A DNA stretch of 64,000 bases from an uncultured Oscillospiraceae bacterium (GCA_934645175.1 CAKUDE010000001.1:66745-130744), one strand, 5' to 3'. Positions 7,960-16,710 are shown, counted from the stretch's first letter. Notes: generated by a model from the sequence alone, not told the origin. A program made the numbers and translations.

Positions 7960-9920
7960 TGGGCTTTTTACCGACGACGCGGCGCGAAATGGACGCGCTG
8001 GGCTGGCAGCAGGCGGACTTCGTTTATATCATCGGCGACGCCTATGTTGACCACCCCTCCTTCGGCCACGCGATCATCAGCCGCGTGCTGGAGCGCGCGG
8101 GCTACCGCGTCGGGATCGTCTCGCAGCCGGACTGGCGCGATCCGCAGTCCGTCAACCGCCTCGGCGCGCCGAGATTGGGCTTCCTTGTCTCCGGCGGCAA
8201 TATGGACTCGATGGTCAACCACTATTCCGTCGGTAAGCACCGCCGCAAGACCGACGCCTACACACCCGGCGGCGTGACCGGGAAGCGCCCGGACTATGCA
8301 ACGGTCGTTTATTGCAATCTCATCCGTCAGACGAATCCGCACGCCGCAATCATCATCGGCGGCATCGAAGCCAGCCTTCGCAGGCTGGCGCACTACGATT
8401 ACTGGTCGGACCGGCTCAAGCGGTCGATCCTTCTGGACTCGCAGGCGGATCTGCTGCTGTACGGCATGGGCGAAAAGGCCATTGTCGAGGTCGCCGACGC
8501 GCTGGCGAGCGGGCTTTCCGTCCGTGAGCTGACCTATCTGCGCGGTACGGCCTTCCGCACGACCGAGCCGGACACGGACGGGGCGATCGTCCTGCCTTCC
8601 TTCGATGCGCTCCGTGCTGACAAGCTTGCATATGCCCGCAGCTTTCTGACGCAGTACCGCAATACCGACCCCTTCTCCGCAAAGCGGCTCATCGAGCCGT
8701 ACGGACGGGAATTCGTCGTGCAGAATCCCCCGCAGTTCCCACTGACGACGCAGGAGATGGACGACATTTACGACCTGCCTTACGAAAACACCTGGCATCC
8801 GAGCTACCGCGAGGGCGTGCCCGCACTGGCGGAGGTGCAGTTCAGTCTGGTGTCGAACCGCGGCTGCTTCGGCGGCTGCGCCTTCTGCGCACTGACGTTT
8901 CATCAGGGACGCATTGTGCAGACGCGCAGTCACAAATCGCTGCTGGCCGAGGCCGAACGTATGACGAAGCACCCCGACTTCAAGGGCTATCTGCACGACG
9001 TCGGCGGCCCGACGGCGAATTTTCGCCAGCCCGCCTGTGCAAAACAACTGGAAAAGGGCGTCTGCCCCGACCGGCAGTGCCTGTTCCCGCGTCCCTGCCC
9101 GAATCTGCGGGCGGATCATTCGGACTATGTGGCGCTGCTGCGCGAGCTGCGCGCCCTGCCGGGGGTAAAGAAGGTCTTTATCCGCAGCGGGATTCGCTTT
9201 GACTACTTACTTGCCGACCCGGACCCGACCTTCCTGCGCGAGCTGGCCGAGTTCCATGTATCCGGGCAGCTCAAGGTCGCGCCGGAGCACGTCTCCGACC
9301 GCGTCCTGCGCTGTATGGGCAAGCCGGAGCACCGTGTGTTCCGAACCTTCTGCCGAAAATATGCCGCCGTCAACGAAAAGCTCGGCAAAAAGCAGTACCT
9401 TGTGCCCTATCTGATGAGCTCGCATCCCGGCTCGACGCTGCAGGACGCCGTGGAGCTGGCGGAATACGTCCGCGATCTGGGCTATATGCCCGAGCAGGTG
9501 CAGGATTTTTATCCGACGCCCTCCACGCTCTCGACGGTGATGTTCTATACCGGCGTCGATCCGCGCACGATGCAGCCGGTGTATGTGCCGCGCGATCCGC
9601 ACGAAAAGGCAATGCAGCGCGCGCTGATTCAATACCGCGACCCCAAAAACGACGCGCTCGTGCGCGAGGCGTTGGAAAAGGCCGGTCGGCTTGACCTGAT
9701 CGGTACGGGGCCGAAGTGCCTGCTGCGCCCGCGCAGGGGCGAAAAGCCGGCTTCCGCGCCGAAGCCCGTGCCGCAGAAGCCCGCACGGGCGGCAAAGCCG
9801 CAGAAAAAGCAGCCGTCGCGCAGCGCCGCGGCAAAGCCGCGCAAAAATGAGCCGCCCAAGCCGACGGCGGCGCAGCTTGCCGCCGCCGAGCGTTATTTGC
9901 GCGGGAGGAAGAAAAAATGA
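7959..9920 (+). CDS. YgiQ family radical SAM protein
   Basis: A 653-residue radical SAM protein of the YgiQ (UPF0313) type, whose reaction is not established. An N-terminal B12-binding-like region of about 280 residues precedes the 4Fe-4S motif at Cys303, Cys307 and Cys310 (GCFGGCAFC). A further cysteine-rich stretch follows in the SAM barrel. The last 60-70 residues are lysine-, proline- and alanine-rich and probably disordered. It overlaps dut by one base and the DUF3786 gene by four, so it belongs to the nrdG transcript. Confidence 0.9.
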   Translation: MGFLPTTRREMDALGWQQADFVYIIGDAYVDHPSFGHAIISRVLERAGYRVGIVSQPDWRDPQSVNRLGAPRLGFLVSGGNMDSMVNHYSVGKHRRKTDAYTPGGVTGKRPDYATVVYCNLIRQTNPHAAIIIGGIEASLRRLAHYDYWSDRLKRSILLDSQADLLLYGMGEKAIVEVADALASGLSVRELTYLRGTAFRTTEPDTDGAIVLPSFDALRADKLAYARSFLTQYRNTDPFSAKRLIEPYGREFVVQNPPQFPLTTQEMDDIYDLPYENTWHPSYREGVPALAEVQFSLVSNRGCFGGCAFCALTFHQGRIVQTRSHKSLLAEAERMTKHPDFKGYLHDVGGPTANFRQPACAKQLEKGVCPDRQCLFPRPCPNLRADHSDYVALLRELRALPGVKKVFIRSGIRFDYLLADPDPTFLRELAEFHVSGQLKVAPEHVSDRVLRCMGKPEHRVFRTFCRKYAAVNEKLGKKQYLVPYLMSSHPGSTLQDAVELAEYVRDLGYMPEQVQDFYPTPSTLSTVMFYTGVDPRTMQPVYVPRDPHEKAMQRALIQYRDPKNDALVREALEKAGRLDLIGTGPKCLLRPRRGEKPASAPKPVPQKPARAAKPQKKQPSRSAAAKPRKNEPPKPTAAQLAAAERYLRGRKKK

Positions 9921-10498
9921 GCGGAAACTATGATAAACAGCTTGCCGCCGCGCGGGAGAGCTTCGCCCGTCAGGGTCTGGCCGCTGCCGCGCCGCCGCTG
10001 CGCTTCCTGAATATGCCGCTGCGCATCGACCCGCACGACGGCGAAATCTTCCTGCCGGACGGGCAAAGCGCTCCGTTTGACATTGCAATGACGGTGTATG
10101 ACTATCTGTTCCATCTGCAAAGCGCGCCCTGCCTCAGCGGGCAGTGGGTCGCGCATGAGCGCCTCAACGCCGTGCAGGGCGGAACGCTGCGCGGACAGCT
10201 CTTCATCTCGCGCGAAGCGGCAGGCGCACCCTTTTCCGGGCGGCTCCCCGCTCTGCGTGCGGCCTGCGCCCTGCTCGGCGGGCAGGAGAGAGAGGACGGC
10301 GACTTTGCCTCGGTGCTGCCGCTTGTCGGCGAGCTTCCCGTCTATTTGCGCTTTTACGATGCTGACGACGACTTCCCTGCCTCGCTTCAGCTCCTCTGGG
10401 ACGCAAATACGGCACAATTTTTGACCTATGAAACGACATGGTTCGCCACCGGCGCACTTCTGGGGGCGCTGCGCGGCGAAAAGGAGGCGCGACGTTGA
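9917..10498 (+). CDS. DUF3786-like protein
   Basis: This 193-residue cytoplasmic protein resembles the DUF3786 family: a LNMPLRIDPHDGEI block near 30-45, a DYLFHL segment and a C-terminal acidic DADDDFP region. Function is unknown. In anaerobes this family often sits near corrinoid or radical SAM genes, which fits its place after YgiQ. It starts inside the end of YgiQ. Its stop overlaps the TTG start of the truncated gene that follows. Confidence 0.7.
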   Translation: MSGNYDKQLAAARESFARQGLAAAAPPLRFLNMPLRIDPHDGEIFLPDGQSAPFDIAMTVYDYLFHLQSAPCLSGQWVAHERLNAVQGGTLRGQLFISREAAGAPFSGRLPALRAACALLGGQEREDGDFASVLPLVGELPVYLRFYDADDDFPASLQLLWDANTAQFLTYETTWFATGALLGALRGEKEARR

Positions 10499-10698
10499 AC
10501 ATCACGCAATTTGTGATGGCCTACGGCGCGGAGCAGGATCGCCTTCGCGCCCTGCTGCCCGAGAGCTTCACTTCGCTCCGCCCCGTGCTGCGCATCAATG
10601 CGGAGCTGCGCGGCGGTTCTGTCATTGCGAGGCTGGCAATCTCGCGCCCCGTTGTCATTGCGAGACTTGCGATAGCAAGTCGTGGCAATCTCCTGTAA
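10495..10698 (+). pseudogene. 5' remnant of a gene truncated by repeat insertion
   Basis: A TTG at 10495 with AAGGAGG 7 bases upstream, overlapping the DUF3786 stop, starts a convincing protein (MNITQFVMAYGAEQDRLRAL and on). It runs cleanly for about 41 residues and then enters repeat cluster 2 at 10620. From there the frame encodes only repeat sequence and stops at 10698. The N-terminus looks like a conserved clostridial protein, but I cannot name the family with confidence. No convincing 3' half is seen beyond 11004. I read this as a gene broken by insertion or expansion of the repeats. Confidence 0.65.
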
Positions 10699-11004
10699 GA
10701 CCTTGCGTCAGATTGCCACGTCGCTTCGCTCCTCGCAATGACATATCGGCAGATTGCCGTGTCGGGCTTGCGCCCTCCTCGCAATGACACAGAACGGGAG
10801 ACGCCGCGCCTTCCCCACAATGACACGGGTATCCATTTGTCATTGCGAGACTTGCGATAGCAAGTCGTGGCAATCTCCTGTAAGACCTTGCGTCAGATTG
10901 CCGCGTCGCTTCGCTCCTCGCAATGACATGGGGGGCGGCGTGCCACGTTGCCTCGCTCCTCGCAATGACACGGGGCAGGAACGCCGCTTTGCTCCTCGCA
11001 ATGC
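10620..11004. repeat. Palindromic repeat cluster 2
   Basis: About 385 bases made almost entirely of the TGTCATTGCGAG family. There are two near-identical composite elements (about 10655-10742 and 10839-10927), each with ACTTGCGATAGCAAGT in the left arm and CGCTTCGCTCCTCGCAATGA in the right arm. Half units and decayed copies lie between and after them. The cluster separates the broken gene from the terminator of the cobamide operon. Confidence 0.9.
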
Positions 11005-11033
11005 CATACCGGGCGTTTCCCAACCCATTTGAC

Positions 11034-11070
11034 AAAAAAAGTTCTCCGGCTGCTGCCGGAGAACTTTTTT
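11034..11070. terminator. Bidirectional terminator, end of cobamide operon
   Basis: A perfect 10-bp stem (11041-11050 with 11055-11064) and a TGCT loop is flanked by seven A on the left and six T on the right, so it should work on both strands. It ends the minus-strand cobamide operon. Confidence 0.9.
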
Positions 11071-11632
11071 ATTCCGGGATTGTGCGGTAGGCGCGTTCCG
11101 GGGAAAGCGTGACGGCGTAGCCGCCGCCGGGCGCAGGCTGCCAATCGTAGCGCGAGCGCCGCTCCTGCGGAAAGAGCGCCTCCATTGCGGCGGCGATCAC
11201 GCCGCCGTGCGTCACAACAACGACATCATTCGGAAGAGCGGCCAGCTCGTGTAGCGCCTCGAGCACGCGGCGGCGCATTTCCGCGCCGCTTTCGCCTCCG
11301 GGCGGCGTATTGCGCTCATTGTCGCCGCTGATCCACGCCTGATAGTCGGCGCGGCGCTTCAGCTCCTCATAGCCGTGCATTTCGAAAACGCCGAAGTCAA
11401 GCTCACGCAGACGCGCATCTGTGCGGTGCGGCACCTCGCCGAAAAGCAGCCGCAGCGTTTCTTCGGTGCGGCTCAGCCCGCTGGTAAAAAACTGCGGCTC
11501 GTGCAGCGGCAGGTGCAACGGCGCAAGCGCCGCGCGTCCGGCAGGGCTCAGCGGCAGATCGGTCGCGCCGCAGTACAGGCGCCGCTCGTTTGCCTCCGTC
11601 CGCCCGTGGCGCAGCAGATACAGCGTCCTCAT
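11069..11632 (-). CDS. cobC: Histidine phosphatase, probable alpha-ribazole phosphatase
   Basis: A 187-residue histidine phosphatase superfamily enzyme. The catalytic RHGRT is at 8-12 (His9 nucleophile) and the second histidine is His142 in VTHGG; the ELDFG block (77-81) is typical of CobC. As last gene of the cobamide operon it most likely dephosphorylates alpha-ribazole-5'-phosphate or adenosylcobalamin-5'-phosphate. The ATG at 11632 overlaps the preceding stop by 4 bases. The superfamily is broad, so the substrate rests mainly on context. Confidence 0.8.
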   Translation of the reverse strand: MRTLYLLRHGRTEANERRLYCGATDLPLSPAGRAALAPLHLPLHEPQFFTSGLSRTEETLRLLFGEVPHRTDARLRELDFGVFEMHGYEELKRRADYQAWISGDNERNTPPGGESGAEMRRRVLEALHELAALPNDVVVVTHGGVIAAAMEALFPQERRSRYDWQPAPGGGYAVTLSPERAYRTIPE

Positions 11633-12003
11633 TTCAGCGTCTGCGGCAGGCCGCAGAAAATACGGGTCACATGCTGCGCATTTTTGCTCAGATAACGGCA
11701 GAATTGCCCTGTGACCTGTCTCCATTCGCGCGTTTCCGCGCCGAGCGGCACAACGCCGCAGAAAATATCGCGGCAGATCAGCACGCTGCTCTGCCATGCC
11801 TCGCGGTGCGTCTCAAACAGCTTGACCGGATCCTTTCCGGCGCGCACGCAGGCAAGGCAGAATTCCTCCAACCGGTCGATCGCCGGCGCGGAATAATCAA
11901 TGTCAAGCGACGATTCGTTGCAGGTGAAAAAATGCTCGACGCCGTAGGCCGTCCGCGCAAAATCGCGCTTGCCCTGATAGGCGCCGCCGAGAATCAGCTC
12001 CAT
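11629..12003 (-). CDS. Short CobU-like P-loop protein
   Basis: This 124-residue protein begins MELILGGAYQGK, a P-loop of the CobU type, and ends with a segment aligning with the CobU C-terminus (FCGVVPLGAETREWR, then a GLP-x-LK tail). It is well under the usual 170-185 residues and lacks much of the middle of a CobU. A full-length CobU is encoded three genes upstream, so this may be a divergent kinase or guanylyltransferase half, or a regulatory paralogue. AAGGAGG precedes the ATG. It overlaps cobC by 4 bases. Confidence 0.65.
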   Translation of the reverse strand: MELILGGAYQGKRDFARTAYGVEHFFTCNESSLDIDYSAPAIDRLEEFCLACVRAGKDPVKLFETHREAWQSSVLICRDIFCGVVPLGAETREWRQVTGQFCRYLSKNAQHVTRIFCGLPQTLK

Positions 12004-12012
12004 ACTGCCTCC

Positions 12013-12753
12013 TTATACAAAGCACAGTGCCGCGTAGCCCGCCAGCTCCGCAAGCGTCAGACTGTATCCTGAAATGTCGCCGTTCATCCCGCGAAGCGAG
12101 CGGTACGCGCGCAGCAGCGCCGCGCCGTAACCCGCCGTGCAGACCAGCGCGGCAAAGCCGCCGCGCCCGCAAAGGGCAAAGCAGCCGCTGAGCAGCGCCG
12201 CAAGCAGGACGGATAACGCAACGATATGGCTGCGCGGGGCGCGCTCCGCCGCGTATTGGCTCGTGTGCATCGGCGGGAGCACATCGACTGCAAGCGCGGA
12301 GCAGCAGCGGCTGACGGCGGGCAGAAAAATCAGCTCATACCGCAGCTTTGAGCCATCCAGCGTGAAAAATACCGCAAACTGGCAAAGCATCAGGAGCACC
12401 ACGCCGATGACGGCGAACGAGCCGACGTGCGAGTCCTTGAGAATCTCCCGACGGCGCTCCAACGGGCGGTAAGAGCGCACGGCGTCGGTCACGTCCATAA
12501 AGCCGTCGAGGTGAATGAAGCCGGTCAGCAGAAAGGGCGCGGCGCACAGAAGAACCCCCTTCAGCGCAGCCGGGACGGAAAGCCACACGCATACGCGTGT
12601 CAGAAGCAGCTGCAGTGCGCCGAGCTCCGCGCCGATCAGCGGCAAAAACAGCAGCATTCGGTGCCGTGCGCGGTCGTCCCAGAGACGCAGCGGGCACGGA
12701 AGCGCACAGAACATCGTCTGACACATCGAAAACGCGGTCAAAATGCTCTTCAC
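12013..12753 (-). CDS. cobS: Adenosylcobinamide-GDP ribazoletransferase
   Basis: CobS joins adenosylcobinamide-GDP and alpha-ribazole (or its phosphate) to give the complete cobamide; it is an integral membrane enzyme. The product is 246 residues with about six hydrophobic segments. Family motifs are GFIHLDGFMDVTDA (78-91), carrying the acidic metal-binding residues, and KDSHVG (106-111). The GTG at 12753 overlaps the stop of cobU as GTGA. The gene is of normal length and appears intact. Confidence 0.93.
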   Translation of the reverse strand: MKSILTAFSMCQTMFCALPCPLRLWDDRARHRMLLFLPLIGAELGALQLLLTRVCVWLSVPAALKGVLLCAAPFLLTGFIHLDGFMDVTDAVRSYRPLERRREILKDSHVGSFAVIGVVLLMLCQFAVFFTLDGSKLRYELIFLPAVSRCCSALAVDVLPPMHTSQYAAERAPRSHIVALSVLLAALLSGCFALCGRGGFAALVCTAGYGAALLRAYRSLRGMNGDISGYSLTLAELAGYAALCFV

Positions 12754-13295
12754 AGCGGCAGCGCCCCCTTGTGTACCGTGATATTCCCTCCGCAAAGCTC
12801 CGCGACCACGTCGCAGCGGTGTGCGAGCGCCCGGTCTACGGCGGCAAGACTCCGCCGGAAGCACTCGGTCAGCCCGTCGTAGCGCTCCGCATCCGAGAAA
12901 ATATAATCGCTGACAAGAATCACATCCGAGAACCAATCACACAGCGCGATCAGTTGTGCGGCAACCCGCTGCGCAGCCGTTTCGTCCGCTGCGGCGAAGG
13001 CGGGGTCGGCGAACAGCTCATTGAGCAGAAGCGCGGTTACGCTGTCCAATAAAACGACGGAATCCCGCCCGGCCATCTCCGTCACGGACGCAACATTACG
13101 CCCGCACTCAATCGTTTCAAAGCCCATCCCGGCGCGATCTGCAATATGGCGCTCGATCCGACGGCGATCCTCGCCGTCGGAGGGGATCATTGTTGCCACA
13201 TAATAGTGCGGACGGCCGTTTGCCAGACGAACGGCAAGCTCCTGCGCCAGAGAGGATTTACCGTTTTTGGCGCCGCCGCTGAGGTAGATCTTCAT
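12750..13295 (-). CDS. cobU: Adenosylcobinamide kinase / guanylyltransferase
   Basis: CobU phosphorylates adenosylcobinamide and then adds GMP. The 181-residue product has the P-loop GGAKNGKSS (7-15), a candidate guanylylation histidine near 50 (RRIERH) and the VVLLDSVT strand. The usual C-terminal sequence after the kinase core is more divergent than in enteric CobU. It overlaps cobT and cobS by 4 bases each. With cobT and cobS it forms the nucleotide-loop assembly set. Confidence 0.88.
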   Translation of the reverse strand: MKIYLSGGAKNGKSSLAQELAVRLANGRPHYYVATMIPSDGEDRRRIERHIADRAGMGFETIECGRNVASVTEMAGRDSVVLLDSVTALLLNELFADPAFAAADETAAQRVAAQLIALCDWFSDVILVSDYIFSDAERYDGLTECFRRSLAAVDRALAHRCDVVAELCGGNITVHKGALPL

Positions 13296-14380
13296 CGCGT
13301 TCCCTCCCCGGTCGGGTTTGCGCCAGCGCGCAGCTCGTCGAGATAGCCGTCGTTGATGTCCGCTTCGGCAAAGGTTGCCATGCTGCGGAAAACCGCACAG
13401 GCGGCACGCAGAACCTGGAAGGCCAGCGGGCAGCCGCTGCCCTCGCCGAGCCGCATCTCCAGCAGCAGGAAGGGCCTGAGCCGCATCTGCTCCATCGCAA
13501 GGCGGTAGCCGATCTCGTAGGAGGCATGGCTCGGAATAAAGTACTGCACCGCTTCGGGGCAGAGACGACAGGCGCACAGAGCCGCGACTGCGGAAATAAA
13601 GCCGTCGATCACGACCGGCCGCCGTGTGGCGGCTGCGCCGAGAAATGCGCCGCACATGGCGCAAAGATCCAATCCGCCGACCTTGGCCAGCACGTCGATC
13701 ACATCCGCGCCGTCCGGACGGTTGACTTCGATTGCCCGGCGGATAACGGCCTTTTTCTTTTCAAAGGCGCCGTCGGTGATGCCGCCGCCGCGCCCCGTGA
13801 CCGCTTCGACGGGCGCATCGAGCAGCACCGCCAGCACGGCCGACGAGGTCGTCGTGTTGCCGATGCCCATTTCGCCGACGCCAAGCACATCCGCATCCGT
13901 TTCCGCAGCAAGCGAAATGCCGATCTCCATCGCGCGGATTGCCGTTTCGCGCGACATAGCGGGCCCCTTGGCGATGTTATCCGTGCCGTAGGCCAGCTTT
14001 CGGTTCAGCACGGCCGGTTCGGAAATGTCGGCATTGACGCCGACGTCGCAGACGGTAATCCCGTCGCCGAAAAAGCGGCAGAGCGTTGACGCGCCGGTTT
14101 TGGCGCGGGTCAGATTGATCGTCTGCTGCAGGGTGACGCTCTGCGGCGCGCTGGAAACGCCCTCGCAGACCACGCCGTTGTCGGCGGCAAATACGAGCAG
14201 ATGCCCGCGCTCGGCGGAAATATCCGTTCCGCCGCGGATGCCCGCAAGCTGAACGGAAAGCGCCTCCAGCCGTCCGAGCGAGCCGGGCGGCTTGGCAAGC
14301 TGCGCCTGACGCGCCAGCGCACGGTCCATCGCCGCGCGGTCGAGCGGCCGGATTGCCGCAATACATTGCTTCAGATCCAT
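13292..14380 (-). CDS. cobT: Nicotinate-nucleotide--dimethylbenzimidazole phosphoribosyltransferase
   Basis: CobT activates the lower-ligand base by transferring phosphoribose from nicotinate mononucleotide, giving alpha-ribazole phosphate. The product is 362 residues. Motifs are KPPGSLGRLE (30-39), GEMGIGNTTT (169-178) and LGEGSG (311-316), whose Glu313 corresponds to the catalytic glutamate of the family. The ATG at 14380 has GGAGGGG upstream and overlaps the TIM-barrel gene by 10 bases. Which base is attached (DMB, adenine or another) cannot be told from sequence. Confidence 0.95.
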   Translation of the reverse strand: MDLKQCIAAIRPLDRAAMDRALARQAQLAKPPGSLGRLEALSVQLAGIRGGTDISAERGHLLVFAADNGVVCEGVSSAPQSVTLQQTINLTRAKTGASTLCRFFGDGITVCDVGVNADISEPAVLNRKLAYGTDNIAKGPAMSRETAIRAMEIGISLAAETDADVLGVGEMGIGNTTTSSAVLAVLLDAPVEAVTGRGGGITDGAFEKKKAVIRRAIEVNRPDGADVIDVLAKVGGLDLCAMCGAFLGAAATRRPVVIDGFISAVAALCACRLCPEAVQYFIPSHASYEIGYRLAMEQMRLRPFLLLEMRLGEGSGCPLAFQVLRAACAVFRSMATFAEADINDGYLDELRAGANPTGEGTR

Positions 14381-15135
14381 GGCGTCCCCTCCGAGTCCGT
14401 CTGTTCGGCCAGCCAGCGCAGCGAAGGCGCGGCGTCGCACAGCTCCAGCGTCAGCGTCGCCGACGGGAAGCGGTGCAGAATGTCGGCAAGCAGCACCCGC
14501 ATCGGCATCGTGCCGTCGGGCAGGGCGCTGTGGCTGTCACACGAGCCGTCGTTATTGTGAATGTGAAAGTGCGAAATCAGTCCCTCTCCCGCGTCGAGCC
14601 AGCGCTCGACGGGGACGGGGGAATAGGCGTGGACGTGGCCGACGTCAAGACACAGGCGCAGCCGCGCGTCGTCCACTTCGCGAACGATCTGTGCAAGCCA
14701 CGCCGGCTCGGTCTCCAGCACGTTTTCCACGCAGACGGTCATTCCCTGCGGGATCTGCGGCAAAAACTCGCGCCAGAAGACGACGGACTGTTCGACATAC
14801 CACTCCGGATAGTAAATATAAGGGTGATATCCGCCGTGAATTACGACCTTTTCCGCGCCGTAGCGCCGTGCCATGGCAATGCTCTGCGCATAACGCCGCG
14901 CGGCAAGCGCACGCGCCTGCGGGTCAATGGCGCAGGGGAACAGCTCGTTGAAGGGCCCGTGCAGCACGCGCGCGGGCGCAAGGCGCAGGGCGGCTTCAAG
15001 TCGCGGCGCGACTTCGTCGAAGCGTTCGTCGAGATTCCACGCGGTGCAGAATTCGGAAAGCTCCAGCCCGAGGCCGTATTGCCGCGCGAGCTGCGCCGCA
15101 TTCGGGTCAAGCGTGGACAGAAGGAAGGGCTTCAT
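14371..15135 (-). CDS. TIM-barrel (xylose isomerase/AP endonuclease-like) protein in cobamide operon
   Basis: This 254-residue protein has the sugar phosphate isomerase/epimerase fold. A full set of potential metal ligands is visible: His59, His100 (VVIHGG), Glu137 (VCVENV), Asp164 and His167 (LDVGH), His191/His193 with Asp196 (FHIHNND) and Glu231 (TLELC). It therefore looks catalytically competent. It is locked into the operon by overlaps with EcfT-1 (29 bases) and cobT (10 bases). No cobamide enzyme of this fold is known to me, so its substrate is unassigned; lower-ligand or ribose chemistry is only a guess. Confidence 0.8.
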   Translation of the reverse strand: MKPFLLSTLDPNAAQLARQYGLGLELSEFCTAWNLDERFDEVAPRLEAALRLAPARVLHGPFNELFPCAIDPQARALAARRYAQSIAMARRYGAEKVVIHGGYHPYIYYPEWYVEQSVVFWREFLPQIPQGMTVCVENVLETEPAWLAQIVREVDDARLRLCLDVGHVHAYSPVPVERWLDAGEGLISHFHIHNNDGSCDSHSALPDGTMPMRVLLADILHRFPSATLTLELCDAAPSLRWLAEQTDSEGTPWI

Positions 15136-16012
15136 GACGTCTCCTTGTCAGATAAAAAGTCAGATCGCTGTAAAGCTCCAGTCCGAGCGGAAGGAGGCAG
15201 AACAGGAAATACGCCGCGTAGAAGGTGCAGGAAAGCGGTGTAATGGGGTTGATCGTAATGCGCGGGTCAAAGCTCACCGACGTCTGCTGCAGTAAAATGC
15301 CCATCAGGATCACGGTCAGAAACGCAAACAGGACGACGACGATGCCGCGGTCGCGGTTGTCGAAGCGGTAAACGGAGAAGGCCGTGCGGCCGCGGCGGCC
15401 GTAGCCCCGGCTGCGCATGGAGTCGGACGTGGTCGCAAGCGACTCCAGCAGCCAGGTCAGCGTCATGGACGCGACGGCGAACGCGTTTCTCAGCCGCCGC
15501 AGAGCGTGCCCCTGCCGCGTACCCCGGCCGATGCCGCTGCGCGCGCAGGCAATGCGCCGCGCCTGCGCCTTTACGCGGGGAACGGTGCGCAGTAAGATGG
15601 CGACGAACAGCGAGAGCCTCGGGCTGACCCGGCCAAGCAGAAAGACGATCTTGTCCGCAGTGAATACGGAATGGACGCAGCTCATCCACATAGCCCAGGC
15701 GGCGACGCAGGCCGCGAGCACCGCGCCGTACACAAAGGATTCCAGCGTGACGCGGTTGCCGATGAAGTTTGTCCAGAGCTGTGTAACGCCGAAATGATGA
15801 TAGCCGCCGTAAAAGGCTGCGAACAGCAGCACGCAGGGAATCATCGCCAGATCGAAGACCAGCGCGCGCAGACCGTTGCGGCGGACGGAATAGGCAAAGG
15901 CGCAGACCCAGCTCAGCGCGAGAAAGACCGGCTGCCGAAGGAACAGCGAAAGCAGTGTGACCGCCAGAAAGTAGATCAGGTTAATGGCGGGGTGGTAGGA
16001 CTCAAACCCCAT
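15107..16012 (-). CDS. ECF transporter transmembrane component EcfT (copy 1)
   Basis: EcfT is the scaffold that couples the ATPases to the substrate-binding S component. This 301-residue copy has four to six hydrophobic helices and, in the cytoplasmic coupling region, SDSMRSRGYG (about 199-208), matching the conserved EcfT arginine-glycine motif. It resembles the other EcfT in this operon over the same region (SRGYG with a following F-x-x-YR). GGAGG precedes the ATG, inside the end of the S-component gene. Confidence 0.88.
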   Translation of the reverse strand: MGFESYHPAINLIYFLAVTLLSLFLRQPVFLALSWVCAFAYSVRRNGLRALVFDLAMIPCVLLFAAFYGGYHHFGVTQLWTNFIGNRVTLESFVYGAVLAACVAAWAMWMSCVHSVFTADKIVFLLGRVSPRLSLFVAILLRTVPRVKAQARRIACARSGIGRGTRQGHALRRLRNAFAVASMTLTWLLESLATTSDSMRSRGYGRRGRTAFSVYRFDNRDRGIVVVLFAFLTVILMGILLQQTSVSFDPRITINPITPLSCTFYAAYFLFCLLPLGLELYSDLTFYLTRRRHEALPSVHA

Positions 16013-16709
16013 CGTCCGCCTCCATCATGCCGTATTTGATCTGCAGGCGGCGCAGCTTGCCGAGCATCGGCCTGCCCGCAAGCAGCAGCGTCAGACCGGC
16101 GCCCAGACCGTGAATGGCGTTGACCGGAATGCCGGAGACATAATACGGCCAGATCGTCGCCCACTTCAGCGCGGGCGCGGCGAGAAAGACCGAGCTGGTG
16201 TCGAGCAGCGGCCCGACGATCAGCTGAATGGTCAGGTAGCCGAACACGCCCATCACGACCGGATGCTGCCGCTTCGGCCGCCTGTAGAAGAGAAGTCCGG
16301 CGAGGAAGCCGCCGAAGCCGTAGGCCATCATCTGCCATGGCGTGTAGGCGCCCTGTCCGAAATAGAGATTGCTGGCAAAGGCGGCGACGGCGCCGGTCAG
16401 AAAGCCGGCCTCCGCGCCGAAGGCGATGCCGGTGATCATAATGACGCCGGTAATGGGGCTGAAATGCGGAACAAAGCCGAAGGCGACGCGAGACACGGCG
16501 GCAATGGCTGCCATGACCGCCAGCGTAACCAGCTCCCGCGCCTGCGGCCTGCGCCGCTCAAAGGAGAGGAAGAAGGGCACCATCAGCTCGATGACAATCA
16601 GGGTGGAGGTCAGGTAAAACCAGCGGCCGCGAAGCCGGCTGCCCAGCACGAGCGTTGCGCCGACGGCCAGCAGCGTAAGGATCCAGGTAAGGATGCGCGA
16701 GCGTTTCAT
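16002..16709 (-). CDS. ECF transporter S component (probable cobamide/precursor binder)
   Basis: A 235-residue membrane protein with about six helices. Its segments LVTLAVMAAIAAVSRVAF and MITGIAFGAEAGFLTGAVAA are typical of ECF S components. A charged loop follows (RRPKRQHP), and the C-terminus after the last helix is basic. As the only S component in an operon led by a cobalamin-type riboswitch and ending in cob genes, it most likely binds cobalamin, cobinamide or a related corrinoid. GGAGGG lies before the ATG. Substrate is inferred from context only. Confidence 0.82.
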   Translation of the reverse strand: MKRSRILTWILTLLAVGATLVLGSRLRGRWFYLTSTLIVIELMVPFFLSFERRRPQARELVTLAVMAAIAAVSRVAFGFVPHFSPITGVIMITGIAFGAEAGFLTGAVAAFASNLYFGQGAYTPWQMMAYGFGGFLAGLLFYRRPKRQHPVVMGVFGYLTIQLIVGPLLDTSSVFLAAPALKWATIWPYYVSGIPVNAIHGLGAGLTLLLAGRPMLGKLRRLQIKYGMMEADDGV

Positions 16710-16710
16710 A

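Noticed and set aside
10620..11004. CRISPR array
   Set aside because: Repeats are spaced irregularly, occur in both orientations and are themselves palindromic composites. There are no uniform unique spacers and no cas genes.
10754..11032. Open frames within the repeat clusters (also at 4709-5026, 28799-29152, 47231-47434, 53445-53804 and 55487-55729)
   Set aside because: They encode only translated repeat units such as SLRGAKRRGN or VIARSEATRQ, seen in every cluster; these are not proteins.
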